DNA from: Saccoglossus kowalevskii
Taxonomy: Eukaryota; Hemichordata; Enteropneusta; Harrimaniidae
Length of the DNA: 26,680 nucleotides
Assembly: GCF_000003605.2 (NCBI RefSeq)
Contig: NW_003119938.1
Coordinates: 86,056-112,735 of the forward strand
Reading direction: 5' to 3'
Part shown: one piece after another, positions 12,007 through 23,600 of the stretch
How positions within the stretch are numbered: the stretch's first letter is position 1
How the letters are laid out: every line of letters begins with the position of its first letter
Notes under the pieces: generated by a model
What the model saw: only the letters and a program-made list of their open reading frames with translations
What the model was told of the DNA's origin: nothing
The model's database searches: none
Translations under genes and position numbers: made by a program

Positions 12007-12267
12007 TTAAAGTGCGGTAGTCGTCGCGCATGTTCAACATTGATTTTCCCACAATCCAATGCGCTCTTCAAATGGAAATCACAAGTATGAGGTTTGACCT
12101 GAGTGCGACTTGCACTGATTACCGCCGGTGACTCCTTCGATACCTTCCAATCACATGAAAATTACCTAATTAAAGCTTGGAAATGTGTCAGTTCGTACTT
12201 CGTCCTCGTTGATCTGCGCAAGAGTCAAAGTCGCCATCTTTGTTTATATGAGACTACCGTGCTTTAA
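12007..12267. mobile_element. MITE family D, complete copy, TTAA-flanked (piggyBac-like)
   Basis: The left end TTAA-agtgcggtagtc (12007-12022) and the right end gactaccgtgct-TTAA (12252-12267) are inverted copies matching at 10 of 12 bases inside the TTAA. TTAA duplication is characteristic of piggyBac, although the ends are not the canonical CCC type. There is no coding capacity. A second, right-truncated copy lies at about 21951-22137, in an intron of the NWD-like gene. Confidence 0.75.
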
Positions 12268-12527
12268 TAAGACTAACTATAAAAATAATACATGTAGTTG
12301 TAACGCATGTCAGCATACATGAAAACAACAAGCCATTTTGGTCTAACCAAAAATGAGAAGTGGGGTTATGAACTTGAGAGTTGAGTTCCTGGGGATGACA
12401 AGTTATAAAAATGCATGCCATTGAACTTTAATGATAAATAAGAATTAGTGTCATGGTTATTGAATTTTTCATCCATCCAATTTTCATCCAATTTGTGACC
12501 ATCCTAAATGGTAACAAATCAAAAAGA

Positions 12528-12740
12528 CTGTGAAATACTTTATTTCAGCTGTATTTAATTTTTGCTGGAAAGCCTTTTTGGGTGTTTTGTATCACATTTA
12601 TTTTCACTGACTTTAGATATTAAAGTTTAATGTAAAATATAGGAAAATATGTATATTCGCTGAATTTTTTTTTTCCCTGAGTTGTCCCTGAAGGAAAAAT
12701 ACTGAAAATAAATTCCAAGCAAAAATAAAGTATTTTACAG
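12528..12740. mobile_element. MITE family C, copy 2
   Basis: A 213-bp element. The left end ctgtgaaatactttatttca and the right end aaaataaagtattttacag match as inverted repeats with about one mismatch over 18 bp, and they are nearly the ends of copy 1. Shared internal words include agctg, taaaatatag-aaaa and tattttcactg. There is no intact TA on the left, so the target site has decayed. Confidence 0.72.
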
Positions 12741-14606
12741 TTGGTATTGATAATACAAGGACGAATTTATCAATTTTAAATGAAGTCAATGCACTGTACA
12801 GTACATGTATTTAAAATGAATATCAATTCATGTGCAGAATGTAGTAAAATTCAGACTGTACTGGCCAACATTTCTCCTGTTAAAAGGTCATAATCCCATA
12901 TACCGGTACTTAATGACACCTGCAACATGGTCTTGTATGTGTCATAGTCAGCCACTCGTTGCATTCCATCATAAATCACTTGTTCAGCTGCTTATTCAGT
13001 AGACGATGCATCTTCACAGCTCATCAATATGACTACAAATCCAGGGTGTTCTCCAGGGTTTTGAGTGAGTGAGGGGAAGTTTGGTTGTATTCCCCTCTTA
13101 GATTACACATGTATGATAATCTTATCCTGAAACACAGTCAAACTTTGAGTGTATAGAACAAAGAAATATTACTTTCCTAGTAAATCCGACCAAATTTAAG
13201 GACTATGAATGAAAATGCTATCGAAAAAGCAATTAATGGGAATGAGGCAAAGATTACGTGATATAAAAGATGGTTGTCTGGCAGTGTTCGATTTGCATAG
13301 AAACAAACCATGTGTATTACTTGCATTGCGTGCGTTGCTGCGTGACAATCATCTCCCTTTATAAACACATTGTGTGGGAACCCACACTCAATATTATGAG
13401 CAGTCTGATCTAAATCTGGTAGAGGTAGATGAAATCTATGTTTATTTGTAATTCTGGTTGCAGCATATGGTGTTAATGCCCTGAACTACATCTGACCATA
13501 TGACTATCGTGTTCAGTTTCTATTATTAAAACTTTTGTTATAATCTACTTTTCATGCTCTCGTCGGTTAACAAATTCTATCAGAGACAAGATGCCGGAAT
13601 ATGATTTGGTCTGAAATAGAGGTGTTGTCGACTGGTGACTGAAATTTAAAGCAATCTAAACTACAATGAGCATGAAGCATGCAAAACCCTGAATTTGGCA
13701 TTAAATAAAATTTTAAATAAAAGTGACGGACATAGGAAGGAACAATGCATCATCATTTTCAGTCTTGCTGTGATGGAAATTTGATACTTTTTTTTCAAGT
13801 ATCTGGTTCTAATAGTGTCAAAATCTTAAGATTTAGTGGCCCTTAAAAAGCCGTCCTGGCATGTCAGACTTAATAAGCCAATTTGATTGATTTAAGATCA
13901 CCTTTCATGTTTCGTCTCCTCAATCTTTGTCATGTCTATAACTTTAATGATGAAAAGGATCTATCTGTCATCAGTAATTTCAAAAGTCACATATTCAAAG
14001 TATAATTATAGAAGTGTTTTCCCACCTCATCTATTATTACTGTGAACTATCATGACATTTCCTGTGTAAAAATTGATTATAGGTAATACACTGAAAACAG
14101 AGTATTTTGTGTTCTCTCCACGTGCTGGGTTTCCGCTAACACTTTCCCAGTTGTCAGCAACCAATTACATGTGCCTATAGATTTGGCTTAAAAAAAACTT
14201 GTTTTTGTAAAAGATGCTTTGTAGACAACTTCATGTGAATCCTCCATCTGGTATATTGAATTTAGCTGACACAACCATCATGAATGGTTTTTCTTCAGTA
14301 TTCCAGTATGAAAGAAATTATACTAAAGGTACAAAAGGTGGCGCTTTGTAAATTTGTATATTTAAATTCTGTTGTACAATCACTGGCAAGAAAGAACAAA
14401 CAGTTGTTTGAGAGCATTTTTGGTGATTTATTTGTCATGCCTTTTTTGTTACTTTCAAATTCATAGAAGCAGTTTATATTGGTTACGCAGCGGGGGACGA
14501 TGATTGTGTGCTTTTATGGTCACAACATTTTGGAGTTGATTAATAAACTTTAAAATTAATTGATTTACCCAGTATAACAAAACAAGAGTGTGCTAATGTT
14601 TTGATC
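12741..14606. other. No gene recognised
   Basis: About 1.9 kb of AT-rich DNA. Open frames at 13177-13368 (minus) and 14284-14466 (plus) are short, with no recognised domain and no convincing splice borders. Confidence 0.4.
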
Positions 14607-15247
14607 ATGACAGATCATAGTACAAGGTTATTATGAGGATACTGTAGAATATGCACAAAGGTAGTATGGTGATTGTATTGGCAACGTATAGTGGAGGTCG
14701 ATGCAATCCTGTACTGCCTGAAAGCATACTTTGCGGTATTCTCATGATAACCTTTTTTTTTCTCAATGACAGATCATAGTACCGGGTACAAGGTTATTAT
14801 GAGGATACTGTAGGATATGCACAAAGGTAGTATGGTGATTGTATTGGCAACGTATAGTGGAGGTCGATGCAATCCAGTACTGCCTGAAAGCATACTTTGC
14901 GGTATTCTCATGATAACCTTTTTTTTTCTCAATGACAGATCATAGTACGAGGTTATTATGAGGATACTGTAGAATATGCACAAAGGTAGTATGGTGATCG
15001 TATTGGCAACAAATAGTGGAGGTCGATGCAATACTGTACTGCCTGAAAGCATACTTTGCGGTATTCTCATTATAACCTTATTTTTTCTATTAAAATGACA
15101 GATCATAGTACCAGGTATTATGAGGATACTGTAGAATATGTACAAAGGTAGTATGGTGATCGTATTGGCAACAAATAGTGAAGGTCAATGCAATCCTGTA
15201 CTGCCTGAAAGCATACTTTGCTGTATTCTCATGATAACCTTATTATT
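14607..15247. repeat. Tandem array of four foldback (hairpin) units, 159-166 bp each
   Basis: Units begin atgacagatcatagta at 14607, 14766, 14932 and 15095. Within each, a left arm (aaggttattatgaggatact and on) is the imperfect reverse complement of a right arm (ending ggtattctcatgataacctt), with arms of about 55-58 bp around a short spacer. Hairpins span about 14624-14754, 14790-14920, 14950-15079 and 15113-15241. The minus-strand open frame across units 2-4 is a consequence of the repeat, not a gene. Confidence 0.9.
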
Positions 15248-17561
15248 ATACATCTTTTCCCTGCATGTAGTAATAATTTAATGAGATGTATAACAACACA
15301 AAATGACAAAGAAGAATATTTTGTTCTGTACGCACATTTGCATTCAGTGACGGGATTCTATTTTCATCAGGCACTGATAACGCTTCTTAAGTAAACATGG
15401 GAAGTGTTTGGATGACCTAAATATGATGCACATTTTCAAAATGAGGAAGACATTGTAACGTGTAAACATATTCAAACATGTCCATACAACATTTTACAGA
15501 CAGGTAAATTCTATTGTTTTTAATGTCAGATGTACATATATAATAATACAATTACCGGTAATATATTGGTGTGTTTGTGTGCAGATTCACATCTTCCTTG
15601 TACATTGTAGTACAGAAAATCAATATTAAATGTCAAGGTCTACTTCAATACTGTTTAATGGGCATTGTACGTGATATTTACCTATGTTGAGAATATCACA
15701 TATATTTCTTTATCGCCATAGCAATGGAATTGAGTTCTTTGTTTAAAAGCATGCATAACAAGACTATATAGGCCCTGCTTGGTTACTAAGTGTAATGATT
15801 TGAGGCTATGACATTTAGTTTAGTTATTTACATAATGATATTGATACATTGTCAAGGAACATCTCATGAGTATTTAGTCTCAGTTCCAGGCCTAGCAGTT
15901 GAGCAATAAACACCTTGGCTACATTAGTGCTCCTCTCCAGTGCGTTATTCTCCTCCTGATTTGGTGACCAATACTCAATTGGTTCACTCTACCTTGAGAA
16001 GTCTGTTCTCAGTTTACACTAAGGTTTATAAACTATTAATTGAAAATCTAAAAAATATTCTTCAATAATAAGACTATATTGTTATTAAACTATTAATTGA
16101 CAAATCTTAAACTTGAATTGACAAATCATCAAACAAATTTTTATGTTCTTTAAAAAAGCATTGATGGTGTTGAAGTACCCCGGGGTTTCACTTTTAAAGT
16201 AGGCAGACCAACTCAGAATGTAGACGGCAATTAGTATCATACACAGTACTGTTACAGTGAATTGATTTAACAGACAGCCATGTGGCTTCTAATACAGATA
16301 TTTCAGTATACACGAATTCTGGGATGTATTTCCAGAGTGTCCAAAATCCTAAACGTCAAGTAGAGATGGTCCTGCTCAATAGTATGAACACTTCACTCAA
16401 CTGCACGTCTGGACGTGACAAGATTCTTTTAATCTTGCCTCATAATGGCAGTGTTTCATGAAACATTTTTCATGCCACACGACTCTAGACAGAAATGAAA
16501 AACCTTTTCTCGTTAATAACAAAAATATCTTGATTTAAAATGTCCAATTTTTTTTTTTAGCTGTTGGTTCTCAAATCAGAAATAAATAAATGATGTAATA
16601 TTCTTCTACCGGATTAGTATTGTCGTGAGGTGTTTTGTTCCTTTATCTCAAAAAGCTGGCAAATTCTCTAGGATTTTGGTTTGTCAAATGAAACCACCTG
16701 TCGCATTAAGAGCCCAGAGGGGTTTGAAATTAAGCTTCACCATGTAAGCATCTTCACAAGTCAAATTTCTTTATTTGCGTCAATACTACTCCTTGGCAGA
16801 TTCTATTCAGCAAACATGTTTGGCTGGTTCCCGCCTCAAGTGTCATGGCGTACCAAGCCACAAGAGGCTGATAACTAGTAACAGTTTCGGCATTCTGATT
16901 AGTCCGACACTTTCTCGTGGCTTGTTCTATTTCCCTTGGTTTCCTTTTACTCTCGAAAGTTGGGCGAATAAAAAACTGTTTCTTTTGTTATAAATCTGCA
17001 CAGAAACAGCGAGAAATGCCAGAAACTTCTCAAATACCTAAGTCTAAACAGGCAGAATGCATGGGCATGGCGTAATGAAGACTTGTTTACAGAAAACAAG
17101 TATTAATAAGAATATTTTCAAATTACGTCACTTAGTTACTACTTGGCATTCCTTGGTTAAGGTCTGTAGGTGTTTGTGTTTGACCGAGCCTGATTGACGC
17201 CAGGATAGCACATTAAAGTTGCAATTTGATAGCAATTTGATAGCACACAGCCCTGTCATGTAGTCCCAAACATGAATATGACTTCTGTGTCAAAAATGTG
17301 TCAGCACTAGCACTTGCAATTTGCACATACAAAAAAAAAGACAACAGTGACATTCAATGTTCAGAACTGGCACAAAAAAACTATTTAAAACAAAATCCAG
17401 TGAAAATAAAGTACTCTGCTGTATGACTGATTGTTTGAAGAATATATAGAAACTATGACAGACATTCTCATGGTCTTGGCATCATGATGAAGTTGTGTAA
17501 CTTTTTGATTTGTGTTCATGTAAAGTTAAAATACAAACAAAACTAAATTGCTTATTTACAG
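15248..17561. other. No exon recognised; upstream flank or intron of the NWD-like gene
   Basis: The missing 5' exon of the NWD-like gene should encode a VFISS-like strand and end with a single g of an Asp codon. I searched this stretch by eye and did not find it. The open frames at 16681-16993 have no family resemblance. A 13-bp direct duplication (atttgatagcaatttgatag, near 17224) and a possible right-end remnant of MITE family C (gaaaataaagtact near 17401) are present. Confidence 0.4.
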
Positions 17562-17647
17562 ATACTGAAAGTGAGAGGGTTGCATTGCTGCAAGATGTTT
17601 ATCCAGATCTACAGGAACATTGTTTGCAGTATGGACTGGACTTTCAG
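17562..17647 (+). CDS. NWD-like gene, exon a (N-terminal domain)
   Basis: The acceptor ttatttacag precedes 17562 and the donor cag|gtaata follows 17647. The 86-nt exon starts with the last two bases of a codon (at; Asp if the upstream exon ends in g) and encodes TESERVALLQDVYPDLQEHC followed by LQYGLDFQ. This matches the helix after the first strand of the NWD/TEP1-type N-terminal domain, where family members read roughly DT-ER-AL---VYP-L---C---YGL-FQ. The preceding strand (VFISS-like) must lie on an unseen upstream exon. The exon ends on a codon boundary. Confidence 0.8.
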
Positions 17648-20600
17648 GTAATATCAACAAGATTGATTAAATGAATACATAAATAAATTACAGTGTAATA
17701 CAATACCTTGATACAAAGTAGTTTCAAGACATACATTTCTTGGCATTCTCACTTTGCTTTGTGGACATTTACTTGTGTCGTAAGTTTTATGGAGATTCAA
17801 GAATATATGAGAAAAAAGAAAATGTGCCGCTCATCCCGTAGCATCACGTTTGACATGGATCCCCATGCAGTATGTTCGTTGCACACATCGCGTGTAAACT
17901 GCATGCTGTGTGATCACCAGCACAGATGAATGATTAAATGAATGAATGAATGAATGAATGAATGAATGAATGAATGAATGAATGAATGAATGAATGAAAA
18001 GAGCATATTTGAAAAAGCATATTATATTCACACATGACTTACTGTAAAACATGTCTATTTTGCAAGCATGTCTTTTTAGCAAATTTGGCTAGAGAACTAA
18101 TTCGCTAATTTAAGATGGAGCTAACGACTTCATTATAAATTCAAAATGGCGGCCAAACATCTTTTTCTCCAAACACACACACTTTGTAAACAACACAGAA
18201 AACATAATAATCTGGAGCGCTTTCTTATTACACTTGACAGTTTTTTTTTGTTTTTATGGAGGTGATAGCTGCGCATTTGTTTTGGCAGGCAAGGGCACGT
18301 ATTGTGAAAACAGGAAATCACCAAAAAACAAGAGAGATCAACATTTCACCATTACTGTACGTCATTTCACTGTGATTCGCTAAAATAGTATGTCGCTTTC
18401 TCAACATGTTTTACAGTATATCATGGAATGACCACTACTGGTTGAATATGTTTGTTAATTAATCTGAAATTATCCCAATATAGATTAACTCAGTTACCAT
18501 AAGTATACAGTCGTCTAATTGCAGCTGTGATTAAATCATTTGTTTTTTTCTGCAGCTATTTGATATGCATCAGTATGGATCAAATTCTATCACCATAGAC
18601 CATGAGACAACAGCTACAAGGATCCTTGAACTTGAAGATTCACATCGCTTATCACAGGGACCATTCTTTGTGGTTAGTCATATACTAATATCAAAATAAT
18701 TATTGTAGACAATAACAAGCTATGGTACCAATACTGTCCTGATTCATGCAAACATTTTAATAAAAACAAAGGAATAATAATATAATTTGATGGCTTTATT
18801 TGCTTAAAATTATTTTGCTGCATTCTTTTTTTTTTAAAACATTTTTCATTTAGTCAATTGACATAAACACTCTACATAGTTACATGTATGTGTACCAAAA
18901 AATTACATTGCACAACAAACAAGTACAAAGTCTCCACAAAAATATTAAATTTTTTTTCAGGTAGTCATGTTGATATGCTAGGACGTTGCTACAATTTTCA
19001 TAAATTTTCCCCATTTTTTAAAATGTTTTCCCAATTTACCTTTTCTGTTTGCAATCAAGTACTCAGTTTCCAGTATCTTCTGCACAAAGTCTTAAATTCC
19101 TCATTTTTTTTTTTTTTTATCCTGACATCTGCAAATATAAATAAACCTCCTGGCAACTAAAAGCAAAAAGTTTAACAGGAGGGGGAGAAGACTATCACCA
19201 AACAAAAAGCATTCTGGGTTGTTTACCCGAGGGAAACTCAGTTTTGTCGCTCATATCTCAAAGAAGGTATCCCAAAATAATTTCACTACTGGACATTCAT
19301 AGAAACGATGAAGCAGATTTTCATCAGGCCCCTTACAGAACGTAAGGCTCCTGATTCAATTTTTGGTGAGGGTCATCTTACAAAGAACAGAATTGGTTAC
19401 CAGGATATTGTGGCTGATTTTCCATTGAAATTCCCTGAGCTTTGACTCTATTGTGAGTCTAATTGGTGCTAAGTAAATACTTTCCCATTCAGTAATATTG
19501 GATTTCAATGTTTTAACATTGGCGAAATAAAATATTCCTTTATCACTTCTGAAGTCACCAACTTAGTTTTACATGGTTTCAAATGAATTTGAACGCCCAC
19601 AAATCTGATACCATTTTGCTACATTCTACATTATAATTAAAAGAGGTTTAAAAATGACAATCCCTGGGCTTTTATCGCTTTTCCTGACCTGCTGACAGTT
19701 TTATAAAAACAAAGGAAATTGTTCCTAAAAACAAAGGAAATTCCAAGAAAATAGTTTGATGGCAGTATTCTATTACTGTGTGTGTGTTTGTTAAAGTCAT
19801 GGATAAATCATCAAAACGGGTATGTTTAGAGAGGGAGAGAGGAGGTTACCATGCATAAAAATACATTTGTTAATTAAATGACCTCTTTAATGATAAATTA
19901 TTTTTAATATATTATATATTATCCCATAATGCATTGTAATTGTGCTCAGTAATGCAAAATTTGAATCAGTCTTAAACTCCCACAATGCATTTGTTTAAGC
20001 AAATAATATTTTATCATGTGTAAATGTGTGTGTGTTTGTTAAAGTCATGGATAAATCATCAAAACGGGTATGTTTAGAGAGGGAGAGAGGAGGTTACCAT
20101 GCATAAAAATACATTTGTTAATTAAATGACCTCTTTAATGATAAATTATTTTTAATATATTATATATTATCCCATAATGCATTGTAATTGTGCTCAGTAA
20201 TGCAAAATTTGAATCAGTCTTAAACTCCCACAATGCATTTGTTTAAGCAAATAATATTTTATCATGTGTAAATGTCTTTTTTATTATTCATACCTTGGAT
20301 CAGAATATACAGCAGTAGAAATACTCCTACAAAAGTTGCACATTTGTATTTACCGTAATTAAAACTTGTTAGATTATCTAATATTCCAGTGAAACTCATG
20401 GGTATAACTTCCTTAGTTAATGGCATTAAACTATGAACTATCCATTCAATTTGGTTATACATACAGTACATAAAACTATCAAACTCAGGGCATGACTGGT
20501 CTTGCAATTTTGACGTAAAATTAAAATAGGTCAAATTTGAGTCAGCGTTCTTCAGTTTCTTCACTGTGTAGAATTTGTTGTGTTCCCCGAAATGTTTTTT

Positions 20601-23600
20601 GCACCCACTAGCAATTTTCAAGTATTAACAGAATTACAACTTTATGAAATAATGAATAATGAAATAGGAATGTTGTCATTTCTGTTTCTAGTCGTTGATT
20701 GGTAGTAAATATGGAGAGTGTATCTTACCTGCTGTCATAGAAGAGGCTGAATATGCTCATATTAAAGATTGTGCATTTGAAGCCGGTCGTAGTAAGTATT
20801 ACCAGACTATGTCAAAAATATGACTTGGTAACAGAAGCAGTATCAATGTTGTATCAACTGGCACTAAGTAGAGGTTCATGTGACCACATATACTGAGTAT
20901 GGTATCAACTGGTACTAAGTAGAGGTTCATGTGACCACATATACTGAGTATGGTATCAACTGGTACTAAGTAGAGGTTCATGTGACCACATATACTGAGT
21001 ATGGTATCAACTGGTACTAAGTAGAGGTTCATGTGACCACATATACTGAGTATGGTATCAACTGGTACTAAGTAGAGGTTCATGTGACCACATATACTGA
21101 GTATGGTATCAACTGGTACTAAGTAGAGGTTCATGTGACCACATATACTGAGTATGGTATCAACTGGTACTAAGTAGAGGTTCATGTGACCACATATACT
21201 GAGTATGGTATCAACTGGCACTAAGTAGAGGTTCATGTGACCACATATACTGAGTATGGTATCAACTGGTACTAAGTAGAGGTTCATGTGACCACATATA
21301 CTGAGTATGGTATCAACTGGTACTAAGTAGAGGTTCATGTGACCACATATACTGAGTATGGTATCAACTGGCACTAAGTAGAGGTTCATGTGACCACATA
21401 TACTGAGTATGGTATCAACTGGTACTAAGTAGAGGTTCATGTGACCACATATACTGAGTATGGTATCAACTGGTACTAAGTAGAGGTTCATGTGACCACA
21501 TATACTGAGTATGAGTTTGCTGTATTCTCATAACAGCGTTATTCTTCATCTTTTATTTCACACATAGAGCCAACAATTCAAGTACCCAATGTTTCACAAA
21601 ATTGAAATAAGTGACTTGTATGGTTTTTAGAATCATCGTCACGATCTTGAAGGTTCCAATATTTAATTCTTTCAAAGCTACCTTCAAGACTGTGTCTGAT
21701 TGGCTACCCAACTTTAACACCTAACATTCAGACCAATCAGAGAACAGCTTGTTTCTTGACAGGTTCTTGAAGTATCAAATTCTGCATTGTATATACGCGT
21801 TGACTCAACTGACTGGTTTTCAATATTCCACTTCCAATCCCAATCCCAATTCACATCCAAAACAGGGTAATTTGTTTTCACATTATTTTCACTGAATAAA
21901 TCTTAATTTTGGACCAAACAGTCAAAATATGAGGGTTAGAGGGTTAGAAGGCGGTAGTCGTCATGTCGCACCGTGCCGTGCATGTGCGATTTTTGTGTTG
22001 ATAAACATTGACAATCCAATGCACTCTAATGGGCATCATGAGTTTTGACTTGCACTAATTACCACCGTTGGCTCTTTCGATACCTTCCAATCATTTAAAA
22101 AATACCTAATTAAAGCTTGGTTATGTGTCAGTTTGTAATACAAACATACAATTTCTAATTGAAATTTTTCAAACTTATTCCTAGATATCAACCTACTTGA
22201 TGAATGGTACTTGGAAGATGTCACGAGCACTGAAAAGAAAGTTTATAGACTACAGCCGATCTCAATGAAACTTAAACACTTCTATGACATGTAAGTTAAC
22301 CATAGTCTATTGAAAAATTCGACGTGATAAAGTGCGATTCGTTATCTATATTTAAGAAGAAATTGAATACACATTTATTTAAAGAAGCCTATAAGACCTA
22401 TCCTCAAGAACTTTCAATTTTCATCTCTTAATTTTTTTTTTATAATTGTGATCATATTTCCAGGATTTATGGTGCTATAAGTTCCAATTATGTTAGAATA
22501 CAAATCCTTGGCTGATATCACTCTGTGATGAATTACAGTATATTTACAAAACTATATTTTGTAATGTACACATGAAAAATAAATTTTCAAGGATAACTTG
22601 GATGCGTGCATACAATAAAGAATGAACATGATATTGAATGATACTGAAGTTCATTTTTTTAAATGTTCACAATCTTATCACATATTTTTCAGTAGTTTAT
22701 GTCACCCAATTTTTAAATACACTGTATAAAGTGTGTTTACAACAGTCTAGTTTTGATGCCGCTACTCAATTAGTACTATGGCAAAGACTTGAATTTTTTT
22801 TTTTTGAAAATAGATGAATAAAAAATAGTATTATCATTTACTTGCATTGCCCTGCCAAATGTTAACACCATGCCGTTTTGTTACATAGTATTCCAAATTC
22901 ATTTAATTTCTACTAATACTAATTTCTGTTATTAATGTCTTATGTAGGCATATTTTTATTTTGAAATTTGTACAAAATACCTAATTAATATTTTCACAGA
23001 TTTTGTATGTGTGTGATGCAAGTTGTCTTGGATTATTCAAACATTATCTTGCACTTAATAATAATAATAATAATAATAATAACTTTATTGCATCCTTAGA
23101 AATACAATGTTTCTATCAGTTAATAGCAATAAAGATTAGTTGTGATAATTACTACTACAAAAAGAAAGTTAGTTGTTAAAAAAAAAGATAAAGCAAGTGT
23201 TACATATCAAATGGCATTTTTATTTCTTGATTGAAATGCATTGATATTCAAAAGTGTATTTGAATCCCATGAGATGTTACACCAGAGAAAAGACCGCGGT
23301 TGCATGTCCCTGTAGTTTTTTGTATCTTTGGACTACCGGTAACACTGCATATCCTGCTGGCCTTTTTTATAGGCTAAGCAACCAGTGAATCCAAAACTTT
23401 GCTATTATATCCTCATCTCTAATATATTCAGCTTTATTTTTCTGTGTGTGTGTGTCTGTCTGAATTTTACAATATAACTACTTCAGAGGTGTTGAAAATA
23501 AAGAACTCCAAGAAAAAGATAGATTACAGTGGAAGAAGACGCATGAAACGTTACTCGAACTATTGCAGCAGTGCTCGGAGTACGCGTTTGATGAAGGTCT

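Noticed and set aside
14774-15145. Minus-strand 123-codon frame
   Set aside because: It spans repeated foldback units and the translation simply repeats with the array.
17831-18082. Minus-strand frame containing a repeated SFIH run
   Set aside because: Produced by the (GAAT)n microsatellite.
20799-21491. Minus-strand 230-codon frame of 17-residue repeats
   Set aside because: It is generated entirely by the 51-bp minisatellite, whose period is a multiple of three, and lies in an intron.
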